In this document: piece after piece, positions 6,376 to 13,269 of the stretch
Numbering within the stretch: the first letter of the stretch is position 1
How the letters are laid out: each line of letters starts with the position of its first letter
Source: a virus
Direction: 5' to 3' (one strand)
Length of the DNA: 41,517 nucleotides
Virus record (IMG/VR): IMGVR_UViG_3300037882_003049
Location: 1 to 41,517 of that record
Position numbers and translations under genes: made by a program
The notes under the pieces: model-generated
What the model was told of the DNA's origin: nothing
The model's database searches: none
What the model saw: only the letters and a program-made list of their open reading frames with translations

Positions 6376-6660
6376 ATGACAAATAAAAAAGACTTATCAC
6401 CATACATAACAATCGGCTTTTTACGCGATAGCGGAACCGATGCAGATTTTAAAGGCTTGGAAGTGTTAGCTACACTTAACAACGCAAGCGAAAATATGGA
6501 CGATGAGCAATGGCGCAAGTTTGTGAAAGCGCAGCTTAGAGCATGGCGCAAAACGTTGGATGATACTTACATCCAAGCATTTGAAAGGCAAGATGCGCCT
6601 GATGAGGTTGATGATGATACAATCGACGGCAACGATGATTTTGGTGCAATCACGCTATGA
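6376..6660 (+). CDS. Hypothetical early protein, 94 aa
   Basis: I chose ATG 6376 (MTNKKDLSPYITIGFLRDSG), with GAGGGAGA upstream, over an earlier ATG at 6358. A central helix WRKFVKAQLRAWRKTLDD is basic and amphipathic; the C-terminus is very acidic (DEVDDDTIDGNDD). Its stop overlaps the next start (ATGA). Not recognised. Confidence 0.7.
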   Translation: MTNKKDLSPYITIGFLRDSGTDADFKGLEVLATLNNASENMDDEQWRKFVKAQLRAWRKTLDDTYIQAFERQDAPDEVDDDTIDGNDDFGAITL

Positions 6661-6851
6661 CACGCTTTGACTTCTACACGCTTTGCGAAAAGCACGCGAT
6701 AGCCCCTGAAGTTGCTTTGGAAAATCCTAAAATTCGGGAGGCGCTGAAAAAGCAGAAAGAAGCTTTTGATAGGCGAAAAACAGCAACGCCTTTTGAGGTT
6801 GAGCAATCAGATATAAAAGAAATCGACAACATCCTAAAGGAGGAATTTTAA
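6657..6851 (+). CDS. Hypothetical early protein, 64 aa
   Basis: Coupled to the previous gene by ATGA. Short, charged and helical (REALKKQKEAFDRRKTATPF). Its end carries AAGGAGG, the ribosome site of the next gene. Not recognised. Confidence 0.65.
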   Translation: MTRFDFYTLCEKHAIAPEVALENPKIREALKKQKEAFDRRKTATPFEVEQSDIKEIDNILKEEF

Positions 6852-6853
6852 CA

Positions 6854-7240
6854 ATGACACAAGCAACAACAGTTTGCGAAAAACACGACAAAGCTTTTGC
6901 GGGAGTTGCGGCATATGCACTTGTAAAAGAGGGCGAGCAAATTGGCAAAGTCGCCTTTAAATACCCGCAAGGCGGGGCAGGGCGTTTGACATGCTACTTA
7001 CACTTTCACGGGGTGCAAATGGTTACAGGCACGGCAAGCGGTTACGGCTACGACAAGGCGTTAGCAGCGTTTGAAAGTGCAATGCGTAACCAAGCGAAAC
7101 AACAGCCAGACGCATCGAGTTATGGCGACCTAGCAAGCACTGTAGCGCCATTAGCACAAGCGTTTAAAGACGCTGGAAGCGCTCAAGACTGGCAACAGGT
7201 TTTGCGAGAACAAGCCATCCAAGTTTTTAAAGCAGTTTAA
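6854..7240 (+). CDS. Conserved-type early protein, 128 aa
   Basis: A strong AAGGAGG ribosome site overlaps the end of the upstream gene. The central part (GKVAFKYPQGGAGRLTCYLH, then GTASGYGYDKALAAFESAM) reads as a beta-hairpin domain followed by a helix and resembles small proteins seen in other phages (KIAFKYPxDGAGRL ... GGYGYDKA). The function is unknown. The C-terminal 45 residues are helical. Confidence 0.75.
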   Translation: MTQATTVCEKHDKAFAGVAAYALVKEGEQIGKVAFKYPQGGAGRLTCYLHFHGVQMVTGTASGYGYDKALAAFESAMRNQAKQQPDASSYGDLASTVAPLAQAFKDAGSAQDWQQVLREQAIQVFKAV

Positions 7241-7265
7241 CACCACAACAGAAGGGGATTAAAAA

Positions 7266-7469
7266 ATGACAACCGTAAACGTCACAAACATTTATCTAAC
7301 AACCGCAACGCATAGCGAATATATAGGCACGCTTCGTTCTGATTGCTACACGCCCGTAGTGATTAAAGCACTTGAGGCAATGGCGCGAAAAGATAGGCTT
7401 GAAATTTCAGAAAGTGAAATCGACGTGAAACCCGAAAACTTTATCGAACCAGAGGAGGCGATTCTATGA
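7266..7469 (+). CDS. Hypothetical early protein, 67 aa
   Basis: Ribosome site AAGGGGATTAAAAA. Beta-rich N-terminus (TVNVTNIYLTTATHSEYIG) and acidic C-terminus. Overlaps the next start (ATGA). Not recognised. Confidence 0.65.
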   Translation: MTTVNVTNIYLTTATHSEYIGTLRSDCYTPVVIKALEAMARKDRLEISESEIDVKPENFIEPEEAIL

Positions 7470-7660
7470 CCGAATACCATTTAATTTATCACGACGAAAC
7501 CCTAGAAAGCGTAATCATAGGTGTTTATGCCACGATTGCGAAAGCTAACACCATTCGAACCCGTCGCATTAACGATGTCGCCATAGGTAAGAAGTTTAAG
7601 CGTAGCTTTGGGGTTAATTATACAATCCACAATCTGACCGTAAGTGAATGGAAGGCGTAA
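7466..7660 (+). CDS. Hypothetical early protein, 64 aa
   Basis: Coupled by ATGA to the upstream gene. Beta-strand pattern (YHLIYHDETLESVIIGVYAT) followed by a basic stretch (RTRRINDVAIGKKFKR). Not recognised. Confidence 0.65.
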   Translation: MTEYHLIYHDETLESVIIGVYATIAKANTIRTRRINDVAIGKKFKRSFGVNYTIHNLTVSEWKA

Positions 7661-7664
7661 ACGC

Positions 7665-7892
7665 ATGACCCGCACAATTCGTTACTCCAAAAATTACCGC
7701 CTTTACGAGGGCAGCTTACAAGCGCGAGGGTGTTACTACGTCACACGTTTAAGCGATGGCGCAAGCACCTACGCAAACACTGGCTATGACGGGCAGCGCG
7801 AAGCAGCACAACTGCGCCGCCTGAGCAATCCTAAATTTGACGAGGCTTGCGCCGCGATGGAATTCTATGCTGACGAAAGCGAGGTGTTATGA
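7665..7892 (+). CDS. Hypothetical early protein, 75 aa
   Basis: I start at ATG 7665 (MTRTIRYSKNYRLYEG), four bases after the upstream stop, with GGAAGG ahead; an ATG at 7644 would overlap more. Small, basic then acidic. Coupled to the next gene by ATGA. Not recognised. Confidence 0.65.
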   Translation: MTRTIRYSKNYRLYEGSLQARGCYYVTRLSDGASTYANTGYDGQREAAQLRRLSNPKFDEACAAMEFYADESEVL

Positions 7893-8107
7893 CGTACGAA
7901 GTGCAAACGCTTTTCCTAAATGGCCAATGGGAAAATACATGGAGCGCTGGGCAGGGCTTGCCTCTGCTTTTCGCCACCCGTGAAGAAGCATCCCTCGCGA
8001 TCGAAGAACACTTACACGATTACGCCGTTGGCGTTCGCGAAGGGCATCTTGAAGATATGCCAACACGAGACGAATTTAGAATTGTAAAAATGGAGAATGA
8101 AAAATGA
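7889..8107 (+). CDS. Hypothetical early protein, 72 aa
   Basis: ATGA coupling on both sides. A strand-helix pattern (VQTLFLNGQWENTW, then ATREEASLAIEEHLHDYAV), like small alpha/beta host-interaction proteins, but no family is recognised. Confidence 0.65.
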   Translation: MTYEVQTLFLNGQWENTWSAGQGLPLLFATREEASLAIEEHLHDYAVGVREGHLEDMPTRDEFRIVKMENEK

Positions 8108-8379
8108 GCAACGGAACGGAACTACTATATATCTGCCACAGCCTTGAAGCAGGGGTGAAGCTGGATGCAAGCGATATTGATTTTTTGCGGGAGTTAATCC
8201 CAACGCTAGATTTTTATGAAGACCTTGACGACTTCGAAACCACACCTGAACAAATCAAAACCGCAATCGAGAAAGCAGATTTGTATGAAGAATTGAAAAA
8301 CACAATAGACGTTTTCCTTTTCAAGTTGAAAGACCTCGACCCGAAGTTGACAGAAAAATTTGTCACCAGCTTGAAATAA
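8104..8379 (+). CDS. Hypothetical early protein, 91 aa, end of first early operon
   Basis: Helical and acidic (SDIDFLRELIPTLDFYEDLD, then a Lys-rich C-terminus). It is the last gene before promoter P2. Not recognised. Confidence 0.65.
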   Translation: MSNGTELLYICHSLEAGVKLDASDIDFLRELIPTLDFYEDLDDFETTPEQIKTAIEKADLYEELKNTIDVFLFKLKDLDPKLTEKFVTSLK

Positions 8380-8391
8380 TTTTGAAAAAGG

Positions 8392-8422
8392 TATTGACAG
8401 CCATACGTCAATATGTTAACCA
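8392..8422 (+). promoter_or_regulatory. Early promoter P2 with overlapping operator dyad
   Basis: TTGACA (8394-8399), a 17-base spacer and TAACCA (8417-8422). TATTGAC (8392-8398) and GTCAATA (8407-8413) form a perfect inverted repeat with an eight-base gap that covers the -35 and half of the spacer. CCATAC occurs three times within 35 bases (from 8401). The site is closely related to P3 at 16727. A bound regulator would block RNA polymerase. Confidence 0.6.
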
Positions 8423-8470
8423 TACGACAGCCATACTCCTAAAGGTGGCAAAAACAAAAGGGAAAATACC

Positions 8471-8740
8471 ATGCTAGAAGAAGAAATCGAAATCGACGAA
8501 GCGACCGTGAACGGGGTTTTACTCTCATTCAACGACCTTCGCATCATCTACTACGTCGAGCCACAAAACGGCGGCGAGGTTTATAATTGGGAAATTTACT
8601 TCAACGGTGAAATAATCACCAATAAAGACCCTTGGTTTTTCATCCTTTGCGAGATAGCCGAGAAAAACCAAGGCAACGCCATCGATGCACTTGGCGACAA
8701 CATCGAACCATTCAACCCACGCGAAGCTTACGGAGTTTAA
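8471..8740 (+). CDS. Hypothetical early protein, 89 aa
   Basis: First gene after P2, with AAAGGTGG further upstream and AAAAGGGAAAATACC directly ahead. Acidic; alternating strands (VNGVLLSFNDLRIIYYVEPQ) and a closing helix. Not recognised. Confidence 0.68.
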   Translation: MLEEEIEIDEATVNGVLLSFNDLRIIYYVEPQNGGEVYNWEIYFNGEIITNKDPWFFILCEIAEKNQGNAIDALGDNIEPFNPREAYGV

Positions 8741-8743
8741 ACC

Positions 8744-9052
8744 ATGACCAGGTATCTAATGCTACGTGATGGGCAGGTTGTTGACGAATTCGAGGGTAAA
8801 ATGAAACACCTCATCTACGCAATCACCTACGGCAGTTTCCGTTTTCTCGGTGGTGAGCGTTTTTACGAAAACCACGACGTAATTCGTAACCGCGAAGTGA
8901 CCGACAAAATTGCAATCGAACTTTACGACGATGCGCTTGAGCCGATGGGCGAGGACGTTTTCAAGCGGCGCTTACCCGACGTTTACGACTGGCTTGTGAC
9001 AGTCCTACCGTTTTACAAATTCGCTTCCAATCGCATGAGGCTAACAGCATGA
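8744..9052 (+). CDS. Hypothetical early protein, 102 aa
   Basis: Begins three bases after the previous stop. Mixed alpha/beta (RYLMLRDGQVVDEFEGKMKH). It ends on ATGA with the lipoprotein gene, so the two are translationally coupled. Not recognised. Confidence 0.68.
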   Translation: MTRYLMLRDGQVVDEFEGKMKHLIYAITYGSFRFLGGERFYENHDVIRNREVTDKIAIELYDDALEPMGEDVFKRRLPDVYDWLVTVLPFYKFASNRMRLTA

Positions 9053-9423
9053 GGAAAATCATTCTCGCTTTGCCGTTTGCCCTTGGCGCGTGCCAGTCTT
9101 TACCCCAAACAAACACGAGTGTTTCCCCCTCGTGTTTGCCCGCCTCCTTACGCGAAGCCCTGAACGAAGTCGAAAGCCGTTATGGTAAAGTCGAGATCGT
9201 TTCAACCTTCCGTAAGGGGGCGACAATCGCGGGCACGCAGCACCCTTCCTATCATCGCTGGTGCAGAGCGGTTGACTTTCACCCTCCTAAAGGGCGCTAC
9301 GCAGCAACGCTTCGCTATCTTAAACAAAATTTTGAAGGCGGTATTGGCACTTACTCAGGCCGTATGCATCACCTTCACCTTGACGATGGCTCAAAGAAAC
9401 TTTTTCACACGGTGGTGCGCTGA
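9049..9423 (+). CDS. Putative lipoprotein, M15-type peptidoglycan peptidase
   Basis: Residues 1-15 (MRKIILALPFALGAC) are a signal peptide ending in a lipobox, LGAC, with Cys15 as the lipidation site. The rest resembles the zinc-dependent Peptidase M15_3/DUF882 group: a helix, STFR near 52-55, then HRWCRAVDF giving His69 and Asp76, and MHHLHLD giving His110, the three metal ligands of the family. Such enzymes cut peptide cross-links in peptidoglycan. The odd point is the location, in the early plus-strand operon away from the lysis cassette, and the predicted anchoring in a host membrane. Superinfection control or wall modification would fit better than final lysis; that is inference. Confidence 0.75.
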   Translation: MRKIILALPFALGACQSLPQTNTSVSPSCLPASLREALNEVESRYGKVEIVSTFRKGATIAGTQHPSYHRWCRAVDFHPPKGRYAATLRYLKQNFEGGIGTYSGRMHHLHLDDGSKKLFHTVVR

Positions 9424-9713
9424 TGACGATATTCAACTTTAAGTTCTTCAAATACATCTACAATACTTTCACTATAGGAAACTACCCAACACCACCAAAG
9501 CAAAAACCTGATTTAGTTACTGGGGCAAACATGATTAGGTTTTTGGAAAAAGCAAAAACACGCGAAGTCATTATGCTTTGTTCGCAAGTTGCGGGCGAGC
9601 TGGGTGAATTTGTGGAACGAGCGCAAGGTATAGTCATACCCACCCCGCTAGTCGCAACGATCCTCGAAAAAATTGAAGCTGAGCTTAGAAAAGAGATGAA
9701 GGAAAACCTATGA
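9423..9713 (+). CDS. Hypothetical early protein, 96 aa
   Basis: The start overlaps the previous stop (TGATG). Basic aromatic N-terminus (NFKFFKYIYNTFTIG), a Pro-rich link and two helices at the C-terminus. Not recognised. Confidence 0.65.
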   Translation: MTIFNFKFFKYIYNTFTIGNYPTPPKQKPDLVTGANMIRFLEKAKTREVIMLCSQVAGELGEFVERAQGIVIPTPLVATILEKIEAELRKEMKENL

Positions 9714-10006
9714 ACTATAAGCAAGGTTTAAAACTCTTACCTAATTATCTTCATCAACAGGTAATTGATTATATCGAGGAGGGGAAACGCCCACAACCCT
9801 TCCTATCGGCTGCGCTTTTAAACAACTTCTGTTGGGTTATGGAAGCGGCTGACGACCTCGATATGAATTTTTTATGGGAACTTAAAACATTCCTACAATC
9901 ACATACTCCCCACAACTGTTGGGGGTCATATGATACTTTTGAAGGCTGGATTAAAAAAGGAGGCTGGTATGGCATCTATGAGAAAAAAGAAAAAGACAAT
10001 GCATAA
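9710..10006 (+). CDS. Conserved-type small phage protein, 98 aa
   Basis: Coupled by ATGA. The pattern LPNYLHQQVIDYIEEGKRP, FLSAALLNNF, a helix with AxxADD and NCWGSYDTFEGWIKKGG matches a frequent family of small phage proteins with a LPxHM..GV..YIE.G..P.SFL.AVL.NDL ... CWGS ... W...GG layout. The family is found across proteobacterial phages; its function is unknown to me. Confidence 0.78.
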   Translation: MNYKQGLKLLPNYLHQQVIDYIEEGKRPQPFLSAALLNNFCWVMEAADDLDMNFLWELKTFLQSHTPHNCWGSYDTFEGWIKKGGWYGIYEKKEKDNA

Positions 10007-10118
10007 GACGAAGGTGAGAACAAACGCCCCTAGCGAGATCGTGAAGGCGATAACCGAAACCAACGAAATCCTGCGCCCGCGACCAAAGCTGCGTGGCGAC
10101 GTTTCGACAGCATCCTAA
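9969..10118 (+). CDS. Small very basic protein, 49 aa
   Basis: Starts at ATG 9969 behind a perfect AAGGAGG that lies inside the previous gene, with 38 nt of overlap. The N-terminus is packed with Lys and Arg (MASMRKKKKTMHKTKVRTNA), suggesting nucleic-acid or ribosome binding. Not recognised. Confidence 0.6.
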   Translation: MASMRKKKKTMHKTKVRTNAPSEIVKAITETNEILRPRPKLRGDVSTAS

Positions 10119-10132
10119 ATGGGGGCGCTGAA

Positions 10133-10279
10133 GTGTTTTACGTGTGCCACGTTTGCAAGAAAAAATTCTCTTCGGTCGAATTTCGGGAAAAGCATTACTT
10201 AGTTCAACACAGGATCGGCCAAGAGCTTGTTCGGTTTTTAGATTTAGAAGTTGCAGAAACAAAGGAAGATAAAAAATGA
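10133..10279 (+). CDS. Single C2H2 zinc-finger protein, 48 aa
   Basis: GTG at 10133, with GGGGG about ten bases upstream. Residues 2-26 hold a C2H2 finger: CHVC, a conserved Phe four residues on, 12 residues between the second Cys and first His, then HYLVQH (C-X2-C-X12-H-X4-H). The C-terminal half is a charged helix. Its stop overlaps the next start (ATGA). Such one-finger phage proteins probably bind DNA or host proteins; target unknown. Confidence 0.6.
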   Translation: MFYVCHVCKKKFSSVEFREKHYLVQHRIGQELVRFLDLEVAETKEDKK

Positions 10280-10455
10280 CACAACCAACGTGGTGGGCAA
10301 TCGAAGATAAAAATGGACTAACCCATCCTGAAACTTTATCATGGCACAAACACGCTACCATTCATAAGTTTGCTTTGGATGGTGCTTTTTGGCAATCGTT
10401 TGAGAAAGACGGTTATAAAGCGGTAGAGGTTAAAATCGTGAAGGTGCAATCATGA
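10276..10455 (+). CDS. Hypothetical early protein, 59 aa (paralogue of next gene)
   Basis: Coupled by ATGA on both sides. WWAIEDKNG and WQSFEKDGYKAVEVKI line up with MWAVFDKDG and WFEKLDEGYFLAEVRV in the neighbour at 10452, suggesting a duplicated small strand-helix-strand domain. Not recognised beyond that. Confidence 0.6.
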   Translation: MTQPTWWAIEDKNGLTHPETLSWHKHATIHKFALDGAFWQSFEKDGYKAVEVKIVKVQS

Positions 10456-10841
10456 GTGAAACAGGAAAAGAATTTATCAACCGCATGAATACCACGACAG
10501 CACAAACAATGTGGGCTGTGTTCGACAAGGATGGTGTCCAACAAAATGAGGAAAAAAGCACAAAATGCCAAGCTGTAGAAGATATGGGATGGGTAGTTTG
10601 CAGACAATGGTTTGAAAAACTAGATGAAGGTTATTTTCTTGCAGAAGTGAGAGTCACTAAAGAACTACTAGATGTTAGAAAGCAAGCCAGAATAAAAGCA
10701 ATGTTTCCGATGACTGAAGCGGAGATAGTTAAAGCGGTGAATGAAGGGGAGCGAGCACCTATGACATCATTTGATGTGGTGTTTGGCATGGAAGCCCAAG
10801 GCTACTACGCAGCGCCAGCTAAGATTGTGGAGGTGAAGTGA
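10452..10841 (+). CDS. Hypothetical early protein, 129 aa
   Basis: The N-terminal 80 residues contain the WAxxDKxG ... FEKxxxGYxxxEV pattern shared with the preceding gene. The C-terminal part is helical with QARIKAMFPMTEAEIVKAVN. The QARIKAM string also occurs in the genes at 13266 and 13544 (QARIQAM, QARIKAM), hinting at a shared module. Function unknown. Confidence 0.65.
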   Translation: MSETGKEFINRMNTTTAQTMWAVFDKDGVQQNEEKSTKCQAVEDMGWVVCRQWFEKLDEGYFLAEVRVTKELLDVRKQARIKAMFPMTEAEIVKAVNEGERAPMTSFDVVFGMEAQGYYAAPAKIVEVK

Positions 10842-11020
10842 TGAAATCTAGCTTGGTAGATATTGATGCCGTTCTCGTTCACCAAACAGAAAAGGCTTAC
10901 TTTGTCCACACTGAAAACAAAAACGGTGTCTGGCTCCCAAAATCAATGTGCGAATACAACGCCGATGATAAGACCGTTACAATGGAAGAAAGTTTTGCAA
11001 TCGAGAAGGAGCTTATATAA
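10841..11020 (+). CDS. Conserved-type small protein, 59 aa
   Basis: ATG 10841 with GGAGGTGAAG ahead; overlaps the previous stop (TGATG). LVDIDAVLVHQTEKAYFV, VWLPKSMCEY and a Thr-rich strand plus helix match a small phage family (IDIDxVxxxxTxKAxLV ... VWIPKSQ ...). Probably a compact beta barrel; function unknown. Confidence 0.72.
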   Translation: MKSSLVDIDAVLVHQTEKAYFVHTENKNGVWLPKSMCEYNADDKTVTMEESFAIEKELI

Positions 11021-11178
11021 TGCAAATAAGTGAAGAGACACAACGCTTAGCTAGAATTGAAAAGGTGCTGGGAACTTTTATTGTTTGGACTGCGCAAAGT
11101 ATTAATTCTCCAATTAGAAGGGATGAAGCCGAAGAATTATTGCAGATGCTTCATGGAGGGCAAGATGCAAATAAATGA
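11020..11178 (+). CDS. Hypothetical early protein, 52 aa
   Basis: Starts by TAATG overlap. Helical: QISEETQRLARIEKVLG then INSPIRRDEAEELLQML. The first residues (MQISEET) resemble those of the next gene (MQINDET), perhaps a local duplication. Not recognised. Confidence 0.55.
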   Translation: MQISEETQRLARIEKVLGTFIVWTAQSINSPIRRDEAEELLQMLHGGQDANK

Positions 11179-11320
11179 TGAGACTTTAAACAGGCAACGT
11201 CAAGCGGTTTTAAGCGTTAACCCGCAAAGCGATATGGTTGTTGGAATACGCGCAGCTAACGATGTTCTTCTCCAATCAGGCGAAGTCGTGCTCGAAATCA
11301 TAAGGAAGTTTCGCAAATGA
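11165..11320 (+). CDS. Hypothetical early protein, 51 aa
   Basis: ATG 11165, with GGAGGG upstream, inside the end of the preceding gene. Helical (IRAANDVLLQSGEVVLEIIR). Coupled by ATGA to the next gene. Not recognised. Confidence 0.55.
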   Translation: MQINDETLNRQRQAVLSVNPQSDMVVGIRAANDVLLQSGEVVLEIIRKFRK

Positions 11321-11784
11321 TCATCCCAGTTAAATATCAACTATTCGGCCCAGTGCAACAAACGCACTATATCGTTCCAATTTTGCGGTGGGCCGTCCCC
11401 ATCGGCGGCGCGCATACGCAAACCAATTCAAAAAACCAGTTGGTTAAAATTGATGAGGCGTGCTCGTCTGGCTTGGTGCGTTTTAATTTTGCCGATATGC
11501 CAAAGGCAAGAAAAGCCGAGTTTCATCTTGTGTGGAAACCGCAGCATGAGGACGATTATGTTGCGCTTTACCATTGCGACACGGGGCCATCTAATCAGGT
11601 TTATTTTACATGGGTAAACGCTAAAAATCTAAACGCGCCCAACAATCAAAAAGTTGACATAACGCCGTACTTTGACGCCTTCCGACAACTTAAATGGGAT
11701 AAGCAATTTTTACTTGCTGCAATGGTTAAGGGCAAAACAATCACGATCTATGACGCGCACCTTTTTGTTGAATGGGAGGTTTAA
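11317..11784 (+). CDS. Beta-rich hypothetical protein, 155 aa
   Basis: Unlike its tiny neighbours this is a full domain. The predicted pattern is almost all strands (YIVPILRWAVPIGG, GLVRFNFADMP, AEFHLVWKP, TITIYDAHLFVEWEV), like a beta-sandwich carbohydrate- or protein-binding module. No signal peptide and no catalytic motif. It is in the early arm, so it is unlikely to be a tail part. Not recognised. Confidence 0.65.
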   Translation: MIIPVKYQLFGPVQQTHYIVPILRWAVPIGGAHTQTNSKNQLVKIDEACSSGLVRFNFADMPKARKAEFHLVWKPQHEDDYVALYHCDTGPSNQVYFTWVNAKNLNAPNNQKVDITPYFDAFRQLKWDKQFLLAAMVKGKTITIYDAHLFVEWEV

Positions 11785-11785
11785 A

Positions 11786-11968
11786 ATGCAAACTAACAAA
11801 TACAAAGACGACCAAGAACAACTTAAGCGCTTAGATGAGTTTCATGCCGAGAGTTTTATGCGCATATTTATGGCGATGAGTGATTATGGGCGCGCGCTCG
11901 CCATTTCGCGCTTCAATAAAGTCGTTGGCGAGTGCGTTAGCCTTGGCCATAAAATTACAAGCAAATAA
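11786..11968 (+). CDS. Hypothetical early protein, 60 aa
   Basis: ATG 11786 one base after the previous stop, with GGGAGGT ahead. Helical throughout (EQLKRLDEFHAESFMRIFMA). Not recognised. Confidence 0.6.
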   Translation: MQTNKYKDDQEQLKRLDEFHAESFMRIFMAMSDYGRALAISRFNKVVGECVSLGHKITSK

Positions 11969-11980
11969 GGAACCAACACA

Positions 11981-12499
11981 ATGACACAAGAACAAACATT
12001 AATCACCACAACACTTAACAGAATACGCGCTCATTCTCCTTGTGAAGATGCGTGGGAAAAACTTTTAAAACATCTTGGCAAAACTAAAGCGGACGATGAG
12101 CCAATAAAGTTTAGCACAATCATAGAGAGCAACGGGCTTGACGATGCGCTGTGGTGTTTGCGTTCAATCTATCCTGAACATGATAAGGAAGTTCGCTTGT
12201 TTGCGGCTGATTGTGCAGAGCAAGTATTACACCTCTTTGAAGAAAAATACCCAAACGACAACCGCCCACGATTAGCGATTGAAGCGGCACGTAAATTTGC
12301 GAATGGTGAGATAACTCGTGAAGAATTGGATGCTGCGAGAGCTGCTGCATGGGATGCTGCATGGGCTGCTACGTGGGATGCTGCGAGAGCTTCTGCGAGA
12401 GCTTCTGCGTGGGCTGCTGCATGGGATGCTGCATGGGCTGCTACGTGGGATGCTGCATGGGCTGCTCAAACCAAAATGATGACAGAAAGGTTTTCGTGA
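11981..12499 (+). CDS. Imm5-like (putative immunity) protein with Trp-Asp-Ala repeats
   Basis: Residues about 25-120 (DALWCLRSIYPEHDKEVRLF, then CAEQVLHLFEEKYPNDNRPR, AIEAARKFANGEITREELDA) match the Imm5-like family often annotated as a putative immunity protein, also common in phages. The tail consists of repeats of AAWDAAWAATWDAA type, an alpha-helical array. At DNA level a perfect 44-bp unit occurs twice (12341-12384 and 12413-12456), so the array is likely to vary in length by recombination. The role in a phage is unknown. Confidence 0.75.
   Translation: MTQEQTLITTTLNRIRAHSPCEDAWEKLLKHLGKTKADDEPIKFSTIIESNGLDDALWCLRSIYPEHDKEVRLFAADCAEQVLHLFEEKYPNDNRPRLAIEAARKFANGEITREELDAARAAAWDAAWAATWDAARASARASAWAAAWDAAWAATWDAAWAAQTKMMTERFS
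12341..12456 (+). repeat. In-gene tandem repeat (two 44-bp perfect copies)
   Basis: 12341-12384 and 12413-12456 are identical and begin 72 bp apart, a multiple of three, so gain or loss keeps the frame. The bases between carry related GCTTCTGCGAGA units. Confidence 0.85.
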
Positions 12500-12666
12500 T
12501 GAGCGACCCAACATACGAAAAAGAATTAATAATGAGAGACCCAGTTTGGGAATTAGCGTTCATCATGTCAGAAATTATGAATGATAATGCACCTATAGGT
12601 TGGGGAAAATATATTTCGGCGGCGGGTTGTTTGCTGAGTAATTACGAGATGAAAAGAAAAAAGTGA
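12499..12666 (+). CDS. Conserved-type small protein, 55 aa
   Basis: Begins by TGATG overlap. WELAFIMSEIMNDNAPIGWG, then YISAAGCLLSNY, is typical of a small phage family with DPVWELAFxLSEIxNDNAPIGW. Function unknown. Confidence 0.7.
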   Translation: MSDPTYEKELIMRDPVWELAFIMSEIMNDNAPIGWGKYISAAGCLLSNYEMKRKK

Positions 12667-12851
12667 TGCCAGACATATCAATGTGCCCCTCAACTAAATG
12701 CGATGCAAGATTTACTTGTTATCGCAACGAAGCAAGTGGAACAAAGCCGTGCGAATATCGCCAATCATTTATGCTTTTTGGTGATGAGAAGTGTGGTGAT
12801 TATTGGGAAACGAGAGAGATAAAAACAAAAGAGGAGATGAGTGATGAGTGA
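12666..12851 (+). CDS. Cys-rich small protein, 61 aa
   Basis: MPDISMCPSTKCDARFTCYR, then a second Cys region CEYRQSF and KCGDYWE, resembles a phage family that opens MPDIxMCxxxxCPxRxxCYR. The Cys spacing suggests zinc binding. Start by TGATG overlap with the gene before. Confidence 0.7.
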   Translation: MPDISMCPSTKCDARFTCYRNEASGTKPCEYRQSFMLFGDEKCGDYWETREIKTKEEMSDE

Positions 12852-12930
12852 GATTAAAACATGGCTATGGGACGCAATCGGCCAACAATGCCGTTTTGCA
12901 TTAAGTGCCAAGGTACAACACCATGACTGA
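12844..12930 (+). CDS. Possible tiny peptide, 28 aa
   Basis: ATG 12844 to TGA 12930, just after GAGGAGATGAGTG, a good ribosome site. Sequence MSEIKTWLWDAIGQQCRF is unremarkable. It bridges the two flanking genes and may serve translational coupling. Confidence 0.4.
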   Translation: MSEIKTWLWDAIGQQCRFALSAKVQHHD

Positions 12931-13123
12931 AGATGAAATGGTTGAGGGTTATCTTGATGGGTTAAAAGATGAGCGCCTAGAATTGCCTAACATGAGCAAT
13001 TATTCAAAATCATATCAACACGGCTGGCTTAATAGGCGTGACGACAGAATAAAAAAACCAAGAGATTGCGCCCTTGGTTTAAGGCACCAAGCAAAAGAAC
13101 TTTTGAATGAGGAAACACCATGA
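12923..13123 (+). CDS. RMF-like small protein, 66 aa
   Basis: ATG 12923 with AAGGT upstream; a GTG at 12905 is an alternative. EGYLDGLKDERLELPN, SYQHGWLNRRDD and a following basic helix fit the ribosome-modulation-factor-like proteins of phages (GYxDG ... YRHGxxxGRxD). True RMF dimerises 70S ribosomes; whether phage copies do is not established. Confidence 0.65.
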   Translation: MTEDEMVEGYLDGLKDERLELPNMSNYSKSYQHGWLNRRDDRIKKPRDCALGLRHQAKELLNEETP

Positions 13124-13269
13124 GTGAAGATAAAAAGGAAAAATACAAAATAAATATTTTTGTTGAAGCCAATACCCCGCAAGAGGCAAGCGCAAAATTC
13201 TTTAAATCCATTATGTTGAGAGATGAAATGTTTATAAATGTAGAAAAATTAGTTGAGGAAACACCATGA
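13120..13269 (+). CDS. Hypothetical early protein, 49 aa
   Basis: ATGA coupling both ways. Lys-rich start, a strand (YKINIFVEANTPQEASAKFF) and a helix. The DNA ends of this gene and of the previous one share GAGGAAACACCATGA, so a short duplication is likely. Not recognised. Confidence 0.6.
   Translation: MSEDKKEKYKINIFVEANTPQEASAKFFKSIMLRDEMFINVEKLVEETP

Noticed and set aside
12349-12498. Cys-rich N-terminal extension (MGCCMGCY...) of the gene at 12499
   Set aside because: It is the other frame of the GCTGCATGGGAT repeats in the Imm5-like gene; the true start of the following gene is ATG 12499.
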